Assembly (NCBI RefSeq): GCF_023702635.1
Contig: NZ_CP098455.1
Location: 1,922,001-1,986,000 of the forward strand
Source of the DNA: Spongiibacter taiwanensis
GTDB taxonomy: Bacteria; Pseudomonadota; Gammaproteobacteria; Pseudomonadales; Spongiibacteraceae
Reading direction: 5' to 3'
Length of the DNA stretch: 64,000 bases
In this document: positions 1 to 9,020 of the stretch, piece by piece
Numbering within the stretch: the first letter of the stretch is position 1
Layout of the letters: each line of letters begins with the position of its first letter
Position numbers and translations under genes: made by a program
Notes under the pieces: generated by a model
The model's database searches: none
Told to the model about the DNA's origin: nothing
Seen by the model: only the letters and a program-made list of their open reading frames with translations

Positions 1-1
1 C

Positions 2-2104
2 GAGTACCTGCCTGCCGAGCAGGTCCAACAGATCAAACGCGCCTATTACTACGCCGAACAGGCCCACGAGGGTCAGAGTCGGCGCAGTGGCGAGCCCTAC
101 GTCACCCACCCCCTGGCGGTAGCCAGCATCCTTGCCGAAATGCACATGGATGCCCAGAGCCTGATGGCCGCACTGCTCCACGACGTCATCGAAGACACCG
201 CCGTGACCAAGCAGGCCCTGAGCAATCAGTTTGGCGAAACCGTGGCCGAGCTGGTGGATGGCGTATCCAAACTGACCCGGATCGAGTTCCAGTCCAAGGC
301 CGAGCAGCAGGCGGAAAACTTCCAGAAAATGGCCCTGGCCATGGCCAAGGATATCCGCGTGATTTTGGTCAAGCTGGCCGACCGGCTGCACAACATGCGC
401 ACCCTCGGCGTGCTCCGCGCCGACAAGCGCCGCCGCATCGCCCGGGAAACCCTCGAGATTTACGCCCCCATTGCCCAGCGCCTGGGCATGCACAAAGTGC
501 GGGTAGAGTTTGAAGACCTGGGCTTTCAGGCGATGCACCCGATGCGTGCCCGGCGCATCCGCAAAGCCATCGAAGCCCGTTACGGCGACCGCAAGCGGGT
601 GATGGAGTCGATCCGCGAGACCATCGAAAACTGCCTGACCGAAGAGGGCCACAGTGCCCAGGTATTAGGACGGGAAAAGCACCTGTTCAGCATCTACAGC
701 AAGATGCGCAACAAGCGTAAGTCCCTGCGCGAAATCATGGACCTCTATGCCTTCCGTATTGTGGTCGACTCCGTAGACAGCTGTTACCGGGTTTTGGGTT
801 GCGTCCACGGCCTGTACAAACCGGTGCCGGGCCAATTCAAAGACTACATCGCCATCCCCAAGGCCAACGGTTATCAATCGCTGCACACCGTTCTATTCGG
901 TATGCAGGGGGTGCCCATCGAAATCCAGATTCGTACCCACGAAATGGAAGAGATGGCCAATAACGGCATCGCCGCCCACTGGCTATACAAGGCCAACGAA
1001 ACCGAACCCAAACGCAACTCCAGCCACGCCCGGGCCCGGCAGTGGGTACAGGGCCTGCTGGAAATGCAGCAACGCGCTGGCGACTCCCTCGAATTTATCG
1101 AGAACGTCAAAATCGATCTGTTCCCGGACGAGGTCTACGTGTTCACCCCCCGGGGCGACATTATGGAATTGCCCGCCGGAGCCACCGCCGTCGACTTTGC
1201 CTACGCCGTGCACAGCGACATCGGCAACAGCTGTGTGGCCTGCCGCATTAACCGCCGCCTGGCACCGTTGTCTGAACCCCTGCAAAGCGGCCAGACTGTT
1301 GAAGTGGTCACCACCCCCGGCGCCCAGCCCAACCCGGCCTGGCTGCACTTTGTGGTCACCGCCAAGGCCCGCTCCGGCATTCGCCACTTCCTCAAGCACC
1401 AGCGCCGCAACGAGGCAGTAAACCTTGGCAAGCGTATGCTCGACCGCGCATTGGCGAGCCTGTCAGAAAACCTGGCCGAGTTCGACGACGAGCAATTGCT
1501 GAAACTGGTGCACTCCACCCATGCCCGCAACATCGACAGTATTTTTGAGCAGATCGGCATGGGCAACCGGGTGGCCTACCTCACCGCCAAGCAACTGGTA
1601 AACCTGCGCGATGAAATCCGCGACACTGGCCGCGAAGATGTACCCCCGGCCCTGATGCGCGAAGCCATGGTCATTCACGGCACCGAGGGCTTCCTGGTTA
1701 ACTTCGCCCGCTGCTGTTACCCCATTCCCGGCGACCACATTGTCGGCATCGTCAGCTCAGAAAAAGGCGTGGTGGTGCACTGCGAAAACTGCCACAACAG
1801 CATTGCCCTGAGTAGCCAGCCCGAGCGAGTGGTACCCCTCACCTGGTCCGACAGCATCGAGCGGGACTTCTCGGTCGAACTCAAAGTTGAGCTGAGCAAA
1901 CAGCGCGGCATTATTGCTGTGTTAGCCACCCGGGTAAACGGCGCCGACGGCAGCATCGAAAAGATCAGCGTTGAAGACGAAAACCCCAAAATCAGCACCA
2001 TCCACCTGATTATCGGCGTGCATTCCCGCATCCATCTCGCCAACATTATGCGCCGGATTCGCAATATTCCGGCGGTGATTAAGGTAGAGCGGGAGAAGCA
2101 TTAG
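2..2104 (+). CDS. spoT: Bifunctional (p)ppGpp synthetase/hydrolase SpoT, 5' end cut by window
   Basis: Makes and degrades the stringent-response alarmone (p)ppGpp in the cytoplasm. The frame is open from base 2, and the first residues align with about residue 13 of E. coli SpoT, so only about a dozen codons are missing. The HD hydrolase motif HDVIED lies near bases 179-196. The synthetase region with DYIAIPKANGYQSLH is near 840-890, followed by a TGS domain and a C-terminal ACT domain. The intact HD motif argues for SpoT rather than RelA. It is followed 157 bases later by ridA, with a repeat element in between starting one base after the stop. Confidence 0.97.
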   Translation, partial: EYLPAEQVQQIKRAYYYAEQAHEGQSRRSGEPYVTHPLAVASILAEMHMDAQSLMAALLHDVIEDTAVTKQALSNQFGETVAELVDGVSKLTRIEFQSKAEQQAENFQKMALAMAKDIRVILVKLADRLHNMRTLGVLRADKRRRIARETLEIYAPIAQRLGMHKVRVEFEDLGFQAMHPMRARRIRKAIEARYGDRKRVMESIRETIENCLTEEGHSAQVLGREKHLFSIYSKMRNKRKSLREIMDLYAFRIVVDSVDSCYRVLGCVHGLYKPVPGQFKDYIAIPKANGYQSLHTVLFGMQGVPIEIQIRTHEMEEMANNGIAAHWLYKANETEPKRNSSHARARQWVQGLLEMQQRAGDSLEFIENVKIDLFPDEVYVFTPRGDIMELPAGATAVDFAYAVHSDIGNSCVACRINRRLAPLSEPLQSGQTVEVVTTPGAQPNPAWLHFVVTAKARSGIRHFLKHQRRNEAVNLGKRMLDRALASLSENLAEFDDEQLLKLVHSTHARNIDSIFEQIGMGNRVAYLTAKQLVNLRDEIRDTGREDVPPALMREAMVIHGTEGFLVNFARCCYPIPGDHIVGIVSSEKGVVVHCENCHNSIALSSQPERVVPLTWSDSIERDFSVELKVELSKQRGIIAVLATRVNGADGSIEKISVEDENPKISTIHLIIGVHSRIHLANIMRRIRNIPAVIKVEREKH

Positions 2105-2105
2105 T

Positions 2106-2207
2106 ACGGGAGACGGCAAACGCTAGACGGGAGATGCCAACAAAACGCGGCGAAGCCGTGACCACTTTTGCGTCTCCCGAGCGTCAGCCTCCCGTCCAGC
2201 GTCTCCC
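2106..2207. repeat. Inverted repeat element after spoT
   Basis: The 28-base unit at 2106-2133 (core AACGCTAGACGGGAG) begins one base after the spoT stop. An inverted, slightly diverged copy lies at 2189-2207 (CTCCCGTCCAGCGTCTCCC), so the transcript could fold into a long hairpin. The unit matches 24 of 28 bases with the sequence after uvrD at 29274-29301. It may work as a 3'-end structure or terminator. It is related in base composition (GCTAGACG) to the heptamer array after recG. Confidence 0.7.
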
Positions 2208-2261
2208 CCGGCAAAGCACTTTTACTTAGGCCTAACACTCACCAGCAAAAGGATTCATCCC

Positions 2262-2645
2262 GTGAGCAACAAAGAAATCATCAGCACTGACAAAGCCCCC
2301 GCCGCCATTGGCCCCTACTCCCAGGCAGTGAAAGTGGGCAACACGGTTTACCTGTCAGGGCAAATTCCGCTGATTCCCGAAACCATGGAAATGATTGAAG
2401 GCGGTGTGGTTGAGCAGGCCAAACAGGTCTTTGCCAACCTGTCTGCGGTGGCGGCCGCAGCGGGCGGCAGCCTGGATGACGCGGTGAAGGTGAATATTTC
2501 GCTGACCGATCTGGGCGACTTTGCCCAGGTGAATGAAGTGATGGCCGGCGTATTCAAGCAGCCCTTCCCGGCCCGCGCCTGCGTACAAGTTGCCGCACTG
2601 CCCCGGGGCGCCATGATCGAAGTGGAAGTGATTCTCAGCCTGTAA
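2262..2645 (+). CDS. ridA: RidA family enamine/imine deaminase
   Basis: Hydrolyses reactive 2-aminoacrylate and related enamines released by PLP enzymes. The 127-residue length is typical of the RidA/YjgF/UK114 family. The N-terminal segment IGPYSQAV and the C-terminal [19 protein letters not shown] are hallmarks, and the Arg of ARACVQV is the conserved catalytic residue. The start may be GTG, in the segment just before AGCAAC, downstream of AAAGGA. Position after spoT is the usual arrangement in pseudomonad-like genomes. The next gene is convergent. Confidence 0.96.
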   Translation: MSNKEIISTDKAPAAIGPYSQAVKVGNTVYLSGQIPLIPETMEMIEGGVVEQAKQVFANLSAVAAAAGGSLDDAVKVNISLTDLGDFAQVNEVMAGVFKQPFPARACVQVAALPRGAMIEVEVILSL

Positions 2646-2686
2646 GGCCCGCAACCAAGGGCAAGCGCCAAGCGTCGCCCTGGCGC

Positions 2687-3538
2687 TCAGTGTTCCCGCC
2701 GATCGCTAATGACGCTGAGAAAGCCCTCTCGATAAGTCGGATACTTTAGTTCATAACCGCTGTCGCGCAGACGGCGGTTACTGCAGCGCTTGCTGCCAGT
2801 GCGTTTTACCACCTCACCATCAGCCCGATAGGTTACCCGCAATAACTCCGCCAGCCAGCGTTGCACATCCTGAATGCTGGCGGGCTCATCATCGACCCCC
2901 AGATAACACGACTCAAGGCGATGGCCGGCATTGGCCAGCGCCAGCAAATGCACAATAAAGCCGACGCAGTCATCCCGGTGAATTCGGTTGGTGTAGTGCA
3001 GCGGCTCCGGCGGCGCGCACTCGCCCTCCAGCACCTTGTTGATCATCTGCAACCGGCCCGGACCGTAAATACCACCAAAACGAATAATGCTGCTCGGCCA
3101 GCCCGTCTGCGCAATGCGCTGCTCTGCTGCCAGCAGGCTTTTGCCGGAAAAGCGATTGGGCAGCGTCGGGCTATCTTCATTAATCCAGGAGTGGTCGTGC
3201 TGATCGTAAACCCCGGTACTGCTTACAAACAGCAGCAACTTGGGGGGCTCAAGGGCATTGAGAATGTGGTCCAGGCCCTGTTCGAAGATGGCTTCATAGC
3301 CTTCGGGCCGGTAATTCTGGGGGGTGAGGGTCATCACCACGTAATCTGCCCGCAGCTTGCCGAGCTTCACCACCGACTCCGCGCTACTGATGTCCGCCTG
3401 CAGCGGCTCAACACCCGCCGGCAGGTTTTCAGCATGGCGGCGTAGCCCCATCACCCGCCAACCTTCACCCAGAAAATGTCCGGCCAGGCCCGCGCCAATG
3501 TCACCACACCCTACAATCAACAGACTTTTTGTTGCCAT
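2687..3538 (-). CDS. YeeZ-like NAD(P)-dependent epimerase/dehydratase family protein
   Basis: Extended-SDR-type Rossmann protein of 283 residues, substrate unknown. The N-terminal nucleotide-binding glycine motif VGCGDIGAGLAG is clear, followed by VVMTLTP and SSTGVYDQ, where family members carry the active-site Ser/Tyr region. The overall pattern resembles E. coli YeeZ. It is convergent with ridA, and a short inverted repeat (AGCGCCA/TGGCGCT, 2664-2687) at the junction may act as a shared terminator. It is divergent from the quinone oxidoreductase, with about 185 bases between starts. Confidence 0.85.
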   Translation of the reverse strand: MATKSLLIVGCGDIGAGLAGHFLGEGWRVMGLRRHAENLPAGVEPLQADISSAESVVKLGKLRADYVVMTLTPQNYRPEGYEAIFEQGLDHILNALEPPKLLLFVSSTGVYDQHDHSWINEDSPTLPNRFSGKSLLAAEQRIAQTGWPSSIIRFGGIYGPGRLQMINKVLEGECAPPEPLHYTNRIHRDDCVGFIVHLLALANAGHRLESCYLGVDDEPASIQDVQRWLAELLRVTYRADGEVVKRTGSKRCSNRRLRDSGYELKYPTYREGFLSVISDRREH

Positions 3539-3722
3539 TTACCCGGTAGCCCAACTCTGAGTTTAGTTTTTGACGGTGCTACAACGGTCGTTGCACACTC
3601 AGGAAAACTTTGGCAGATTCTCTACGCCCCCGACTTCCGAAACGCGGCAGTTGCATTACGAAACCGAAAACCGGGGCACAAACTCGAAGCTTACAAATTT
3701 CGCCGTCCCGAGGGCAAGCACC

Positions 3723-4721
3723 ATGGCAACAAATTCCAAGAGCCGCCGCATTGTGCAGGTTGATGAGGCTGACCAAAGCCTGCGCCTTGTCGAAGAGGCC
3801 ATGCCCGTCCCCAAGGCCGACGAGGTGTTGGTGCGCGTCATCGGCGCCGGCATTAACCGCCCCGACGTAATGCAGCGCCGGGGCCGCTACCCCGCGCCCC
3901 CCGGCGCCAGCCCGATTTTGGGCCTGGAGGTGTCGGGCCAGATCATCGCCCTGGGCAAAGACGTCAAACGCTGGAAGAAGGGCGACCTGGTTTGCGGCCT
4001 GTGCAATGGCGGCGGCTATGCCGACCACGCCATTGTGCCCGCCAAACAGTGTCTGCCCATTCCCAATGGCGTCACCGCCCTAGAGGCCGCCGCCCTGCCC
4101 GAGGTTTTGTTCACCGTATGGCACAACGTGTTTCAGCGCGGCAAGCTTGAGGCCGGAGAAAATTTTCTGGTTCACGGCGGTAGCAGCGGCATTGGCAGCG
4201 CCGCCATTCCCCTGGCCAAAGCCATGGGTGCCCGGGTGTATGCCACGGCAGGCAGCCCGGCAAAATGCGCCGCCTGCGAAGACCTCGGCGCACTCAAGGC
4301 AGTCAATTACAACGAGGAGGATTTTGTCAGTGCTCTGAAAGAGGCCACCAACGGCCGGGGCATCGACGTGATTCTGGACATGGTCGGCGGCGACTACATT
4401 CAAAAGAACCTGGAGTTGGCCACCCTCGACGGCCGCATCGTCAACATCGCCTATCAGCAGGGCTTCAAATCTCAGATCAATTTTATTCCGGTACTGATGA
4501 AGCGCCTGACCCTCACCGCCTCCACCCTGCGCGCCCAAAACGCCAGCCAAAAGGCCAACATCGCCAAGGAGCTGGAAGAGGAAGTCTGGCCGTTGATTGA
4601 GCGCGGTGATGTGCGCCCCCTGATCGACAGCGTGTTCCCCTTCGACCAGGTGGGCCGAGCCCACAACCGCATGGAAGGCGGCGAGCACATTGGCAAAATT
4701 CTGCTGCATGTGGGTGATTAA
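3723..4721 (+). CDS. NAD(P)H quinone oxidoreductase, PIG3 family (zinc-free MDR)
   Basis: Medium-chain dehydrogenase/reductase of 332 residues that probably reduces quinones with NADPH. It has the GroES-like N-terminal half (GAGINRPDVMQRRGRYP) and a nucleotide-binding half with VHGGSSGIGSAAIPLAKAMG. It lacks the zinc-ligand pattern of alcohol dehydrogenases. The reading frame is open back to 3570, but similarity to PIG3 proteins starts at ATG 3723 (MATNSKSRR), so that start is chosen. The oxyR gene follows after 59 bases, consistent with a redox-stress neighbourhood. Confidence 0.9.
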   Translation: MATNSKSRRIVQVDEADQSLRLVEEAMPVPKADEVLVRVIGAGINRPDVMQRRGRYPAPPGASPILGLEVSGQIIALGKDVKRWKKGDLVCGLCNGGGYADHAIVPAKQCLPIPNGVTALEAAALPEVLFTVWHNVFQRGKLEAGENFLVHGGSSGIGSAAIPLAKAMGARVYATAGSPAKCAACEDLGALKAVNYNEEDFVSALKEATNGRGIDVILDMVGGDYIQKNLELATLDGRIVNIAYQQGFKSQINFIPVLMKRLTLTASTLRAQNASQKANIAKELEEEVWPLIERGDVRPLIDSVFPFDQVGRAHNRMEGGEHIGKILLHVGD

Positions 4722-4780
4722 AGCCCGATGACCCGCGCTTCGCGTTACTATAGCGGCTGCAACTCGACCCGGGCCCAACC

Positions 4781-5710
4781 ATGACGCTGACAGAACTGCG
4801 CTACATTCTCGCCCTGCGCGATACCGGCCACTTTGGCAAAGCGGCCGAAAAGTGCTTTGTCAGCCAGCCCACCTTGAGCGTGGCCATCAAAAAGCTGGAA
4901 GACGAATTGGGAGTGTGCCTGTTTGAGCGCAACCGGGGCCAGGTCAAAGCCACCCCGATTGGTGAGCAGATTTTACGCCAGGCCCAAGTGGTGCTGAGCC
5001 AGGCCGACCGCATTCGGGAATTGGCCGACGAGGGCCGCGACCCCCTGGGCTCCCCCATTTCGCTGGGGGCGATCCACACCGTTGGCCCCTACCTCTACCC
5101 TCGCTGCGTCACCGCCATCCGCAAAGACGCGCCTAATATGCCGCTCTATATTGAAGAGGACTTTACCGGCGCCCTGCGCGAACGGCTGCGCAATGGCAGC
5201 CTCGACGCCATCATAGTTGCCCTCCCCTTCAACGAACCGGAAGTGGTCACCCAACCCCTGTACGACGAACCTTTTGTGGTCCTGCTGCCCTGCGACCACC
5301 CCCTGGCCAAGAAGAAAACCCTCAAGGCCAGCGACCTCGATAACGAGAATGTGCTGCTGCTCGGCGAGGGCCACTGCTTTCGGGATCAGGTCATGGAGGC
5401 TTGCCCCAATCTGCGCAAGCACGCCACCCGAGACGAGCGCCTGCTGCAATCCGTGGTGGAGGGCAGCTCACTGGAAACCCTCAAACACATGGTGGTCTCC
5501 AAGCTCGGCATTACTATTCTGCCCATGTCTTCGGCCCAGGTAGCCCCCTATGGCAAAGGCGTGCTCTGCACCCGGCCCTTCGACAAGCCCCCTACCCGCA
5601 CTGTGGCCCTGGCCTGGCGGGCGAGCTTTCCCCGGCATCAGGCCATTGATGTGATCAGCCAGGCCATCAAAGACGCCGCCCCCAAGATGACCTCTGCCAG
5701 CGCGGCCTGA
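4781..5710 (+). CDS. oxyR: Hydrogen peroxide sensor and transcription regulator OxyR
   Basis: LysR-type activator that senses peroxide through a reversible disulfide. The N-terminal winged HTH is at residues 1-60 (MTLTELRYILALRDTGHF) and the effector domain at about 90-295. The redox cysteines fall at residues 199 and 208 in GHCFRDQVMEAC, exactly the E. coli numbering, which makes the assignment secure. The stop codon overlaps the recG start (TGATG at 5708-5712), so the two are translationally coupled. A -10-like TACTATAG lies about 30 bases upstream of the start. Confidence 0.97.
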   Translation: MTLTELRYILALRDTGHFGKAAEKCFVSQPTLSVAIKKLEDELGVCLFERNRGQVKATPIGEQILRQAQVVLSQADRIRELADEGRDPLGSPISLGAIHTVGPYLYPRCVTAIRKDAPNMPLYIEEDFTGALRERLRNGSLDAIIVALPFNEPEVVTQPLYDEPFVVLLPCDHPLAKKKTLKASDLDNENVLLLGEGHCFRDQVMEACPNLRKHATRDERLLQSVVEGSSLETLKHMVVSKLGITILPMSSAQVAPYGKGVLCTRPFDKPPTRTVALAWRASFPRHQAIDVISQAIKDAAPKMTSASAA

Positions 5711-7785
5711 TGACCCAGGCGCTCCACCAGCTCGATATCAGCCTGCTCAAAGGCGTTGGCCCCAAAATGCGAGCCAAGCTCCACGACTACGGCATTCGCA
5801 GTATTCAGGACGTGTTGTTTCACCTGCCGCTGCGCTATCAGGACCGCACCCGCATTACCCCCATCGGCGCGCTGCAGCTCGGCCAGGATGTGGTCATCGA
5901 AGGCAAGGTGGTGGCCGCCGATATTGCCTTTGGTCGCCGCCGCAGTCTGGTGTGCCGCCTGCAAGACGGCACCGGCACCACCACTCTGCGTTTCTTTCAT
6001 TTTAGTGCCGCGCAAAAGCAGCAACTGGTTGCCGGCACCCGGCTGCGCTGCTTTGGCGAACCCCGCCGGGGTGCCGCCGGATTAGAGTTTTACCATCCGG
6101 AATACAAGCTGCTGGCCGGTGATGACCCGGTCGCCGTGGAGGAGCGGCTTACCCCGATTTATCCCTCCACCGAAGGCCTGCAACAAACCAGTTGGCGCAA
6201 GCTGGCCGACCAGGCCCTGGGCTACCTGGAGCAGCACCCGGTGGCTGAATGGTTGCCGCCCCAGGTCTTGCCCGGCCGTTGGACCCTGGCCGAAGCCCTA
6301 CGCTACCTGCATCACCCGCCCACCGATGCCTCACTGTATCAATTGCAGGAGGGCCAGCACCCCAGCCAGCAGCGTCTGGCCTTTGAAGAACTGCTGGCCC
6401 ACAACCTGGCCCTGCAACAACTGCGCAATGAGACCCGCCGTTTTGGCGCGCCGGCACTGGATGGCCCAAACGACCTGAACCAGCAGTTCCTCGCCCAGCT
6501 GCCCTTTCCCCTTACCGGCGCCCAGCAGCGAGTTAGCGAGGAAATTGCGGCTGACCTGGCCAGTCAGACCCCCATGCTCAGATTGGTACAGGGCGATGTG
6601 GGCAGCGGCAAAACTGTGGTCGCCGCCCTGGCCGCCCTGCGCGGCATCAGCAGCGGCTTTCAGGTGGCGATTATGGCGCCCACTGAAATTCTGGCCGAGC
6701 AGCACTACCACAGTTTTTGCGGCTGGCTGGAGCCACTGGGCCTGAGCGTAGCCTGGCTGAGCGGCAAACTAAAGGGCAAAGCCCGCAACGCCCAAAGCGA
6801 GTTGATCGCCAGCGGCGAGGCCCATATTGCCGTGGGCACCCACGCCCTGTTTCAAAACGATGTGGAATTTGCCCGGCTCGGCCTGGTAATTATCGACGAG
6901 CAACACCGCTTTGGTGTGCATCAAAGGTTGTCACTCAAACAGAAAGCCAGCATTGAGGTCGGCCAACCCCACCAGCTGATCATGACCGCCACCCCCATTC
7001 CCCGCACCCTGGCCATGACCGCCTACGCCGATCTCGATACCTCGATTATCGACGAACTGCCCCCCGGTCGAACCCCGGTCACCACCGTGGTGCTGGACAA
7101 CGCCCGCCGGGATCAGATTGCCGAACGCCTCAATGCGGTTTGCGCCAAAGGCCAGCAGGCCTACTGGGTATGCACCTTGATTGAGGAGTCAGACAAACTG
7201 CAGGCCCAGGCCGCCGAAGCCAGCTGGGCGCAACTCAAAGAGACCCTGCCCAATCTCAACATCGGCCTGGTCCACGGCCGCATGAAGCCCAAGGAAAAAG
7301 CCGAGGTCATGGCCGCCTTCAAAGCCGCCGAGCTGGACCTGCTGGTTGCCACCACCGTGATCGAAGTTGGGGTAGACGTGCCCAACGCGTCTTTGATGAT
7401 TATCGAAAACGCCGAACGCCTCGGCCTTGCCCAACTCCACCAACTCCGAGGCCGGGTCGGCCGGGGCAGTCAGCAAAGTTTTTGCGTACTGCTCTACCAG
7501 GCACCCCTGTCCCGCAATGGCCGTCAGCGCCTGTCGGCACTGCGGGACAGCAACGACGGCTTTGTCATCGCCGAGCAAGACCTGCAACTGCGCGGCCCCG
7601 GCGAAGTGCTCGGCACCCGCCAGACTGGCCTAATGAGCTTTCGCATTGCCGATTTACAACGGGATGAAGACTTGCTCGATGGCGTCAAGGACGCAGCGGA
7701 GTGGTTGCTAAAGCAACGGCCGGAGCATGCCAAGCCATTGATTGAAAGATGGCTGTCGGATCGGACGTTGTATGCTTCGGTGTAG
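5710..7785 (+). CDS. recG: ATP-dependent DNA helicase RecG
   Basis: Branch-migrating helicase that remodels stalled forks and Holliday junctions. The 691 residues match the family length. The N-terminal wedge/OB domain (LLKGVGPKMRAKLHDYGI) is followed by Walker A GDVGSGKT at about residues 295-302, the DEQH box in IIDEQHRFGVHQR near 395, and the motif V/VI region with QLRGRVGRG. The start overlaps the oxyR stop by one base. A perfect heptamer array begins 33 bases after the stop. Confidence 0.98.
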   Translation: MTQALHQLDISLLKGVGPKMRAKLHDYGIRSIQDVLFHLPLRYQDRTRITPIGALQLGQDVVIEGKVVAADIAFGRRRSLVCRLQDGTGTTTLRFFHFSAAQKQQLVAGTRLRCFGEPRRGAAGLEFYHPEYKLLAGDDPVAVEERLTPIYPSTEGLQQTSWRKLADQALGYLEQHPVAEWLPPQVLPGRWTLAEALRYLHHPPTDASLYQLQEGQHPSQQRLAFEELLAHNLALQQLRNETRRFGAPALDGPNDLNQQFLAQLPFPLTGAQQRVSEEIAADLASQTPMLRLVQGDVGSGKTVVAALAALRGISSGFQVAIMAPTEILAEQHYHSFCGWLEPLGLSVAWLSGKLKGKARNAQSELIASGEAHIAVGTHALFQNDVEFARLGLVIIDEQHRFGVHQRLSLKQKASIEVGQPHQLIMTATPIPRTLAMTAYADLDTSIIDELPPGRTPVTTVVLDNARRDQIAERLNAVCAKGQQAYWVCTLIEESDKLQAQAAEASWAQLKETLPNLNIGLVHGRMKPKEKAEVMAAFKAAELDLLVATTVIEVGVDVPNASLMIIENAERLGLAQLHQLRGRVGRGSQQSFCVLLYQAPLSRNGRQRLSALRDSNDGFVIAEQDLQLRGPGEVLGTRQTGLMSFRIADLQRDEDLLDGVKDAAEWLLKQRPEHAKPLIERWLSDRTLYASV

Positions 7786-7818
7786 GTTTGGCTGGGCGGG
7801 CGTTAGGGGCTATAGTTG

Positions 7819-7894
7819 GCTAGACGCTAGACGCTAGACGCTAGACGCTAGACGCTAGACGCTAGACGCTAGACGCTAGACGCTAGACGCTAGA
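7819..7894. repeat. Tandem heptamer array (GCTAGAC)10 plus partial unit
   Basis: Ten perfect, contiguous copies of GCTAGAC occupy 7819-7888, followed by a partial GCTAGA. There is no spacer, so this is not a CRISPR. The array passes straight into AAAAGTATT (7894-7902), a motif that also follows the heptamer array after priA and the single unit after yaaA. Confidence 0.97.
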
Positions 7895-7944
7895 AAAGTA
7901 TTCCCCGAGCGGGGCTGCCATGCAATGCTGAAAGTAATACTTTT
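7894..7944. repeat. Nested inverted repeat flanking the heptamer array
   Basis: AAAAGTATT at 7894-7902 is exactly inverted as AATACTTTT at 7936-7944. Between them, right after the left arm, is a small hairpin CCCCGAGCGGGG. The structure is joined directly to the array and could be one end of a mobile repeat or a 3'-end hairpin of the recG transcript. Confidence 0.7.
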
Positions 7945-7966
7945 CAACTGAGCGACAGGTCTATTT

Positions 7967-8006
7967 CGTCATTCCGGACGCGCTGCTCAGCGAGCCGGAA
8001 TCCAGC
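7967..8006. repeat. REP-like palindrome (ATTCCGG...CCGGAAT)
   Basis: Arms ATTCCGG (7971-7977) and CCGGAAT (7995-8001) flanked by GTC and CCAG match the widespread proteobacterial intergenic palindrome of the form GTCATTCCGG...CCGGAATCCAG. It probably behaves as a REP/BIME-type dispersed repeat. Confidence 0.7.
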
Positions 8007-8206
8007 AGCAATAAATGGAATTAATTCGTCAAGGAAGAGGACGCCAACCATGATTTTTAGCATCCTGCCAATACCCACCTGCGCAAGCCATTGATCAGAT
8101 ATGGATAATTTAATAGCTCGTTATAGGCGTTCAGAAAATCGTGGCTTCACGCTAATAATTACTATGAGGCTGTTGGCCTCATTAACACGCTGATAGCGAC
8201 CCGATC

Positions 8207-8788
8207 ATGTCTGATGGAATAGCAATCCCATTTATCGGTAGTTCTGTTTGGGAAGATTTAGCCGAAGGATGGCACATCCTAGCTGCGATTTTTCTTGCAT
8301 ATTTTGGGCTGTCGAACCTACTTGAATACAACGAAATCGATGGGTGGATAGGTGCTTTTTGTGCCGCGTCGGGTATCTTCTATTTGGTTTATGTGGCGCA
8401 CCGAAGACATAGGTATAAAAACGCCGTAATGATCTTCAGTGAATATCCTCCAAAGCGAGGTAAAGCATTTTCATGCAAGATTATTTTTGATGAAGAATTT
8501 GAACTACTAGGCACTGGTCTTGCTGAAATACACAGAAGTGGTTTTGATGGCGCGGGTCGAAACGATCACTATCCTTTGTGGGCTAGAGGGGCCGTTTTGA
8601 GCCACTGTATCGAAGATAGAAAAACTGTCCTCTCATTCAGCTTTACCATCGAAAAGACGCTTGACACTTCGTTTTACTACAGGCCTTGGTATAGAGATCA
8701 CTTGCCAAAATGGAAGTTGGTATTAAATGCCAAAAGAAAAGACCGAAAGAGATTTCCGAGGCGAAGATATATCGAGGTGTGGGAGTAA
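8207..8788 (+). CDS. Hypothetical membrane protein, AT-richer than neighbours
   Basis: Unrecognised 193-residue protein. Two hydrophobic segments are visible at about residues 22-40 (WHILAAIFLAYFGLSNLL) and 48-65 (IGAFCAASGIFYLVYVA), then a hydrophilic C-terminal part rich in charged residues ending KRFPRRRYIEVWE. This suggests a cytoplasmic or surface domain on a two-helix anchor. Codon use is visibly AT-richer than recG or the genes after 9740, and no clear ribosome binding site precedes the ATG, which together suggest horizontal acquisition. No function is proposed. Confidence 0.6.
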   Translation: MSDGIAIPFIGSSVWEDLAEGWHILAAIFLAYFGLSNLLEYNEIDGWIGAFCAASGIFYLVYVAHRRHRYKNAVMIFSEYPPKRGKAFSCKIIFDEEFELLGTGLAEIHRSGFDGAGRNDHYPLWARGAVLSHCIEDRKTVLSFSFTIEKTLDTSFYYRPWYRDHLPKWKLVLNAKRKDRKRFPRRRYIEVWE

Positions 8789-9020
8789 AATCGCCAACAA
8801 GGCCATAAAGCGAGAACCATATTTCGTTGCATCAGCAAGCAGCGCATCGATAGATTGATGAGCAGTATAAAATTGGCAGGCAAGGCGGGCCGCACTTCTC
8901 TTCAACGCCTTTTTTTCTTTCCGACCCGATGTGCACAGGAGAGAATTGACTGCCACGAATCGCCCCACCACACTGGCGTCAAGAATGAAGTATTTCTGAT
9001 AACTTTTTCGGTCTAATTTG

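Larger units (their letters stand above)
7786..8206. other. Gene-free stretch between recG and the next gene
   Basis: Apart from the array and the two palindromes listed separately, this 421-base stretch holds a perfect 7-bp inverted repeat ATGAGGC/GCCTCAT at 8164-8182, 25 bases upstream of the next start, and an open frame for a 30-residue peptide at 8101-8193 without a ribosome binding site. I see no further gene. Confidence 0.6.

Noticed and set aside
7819-7894. CRISPR array
   Set aside because: Units are 7 bases, contiguous and without spacers; no cas genes are present. The same holds for 42784-42886.
8101-8193. 30-residue frame upstream of the AT-richer membrane gene
   Set aside because: No ribosome binding site and no recognisable sequence.
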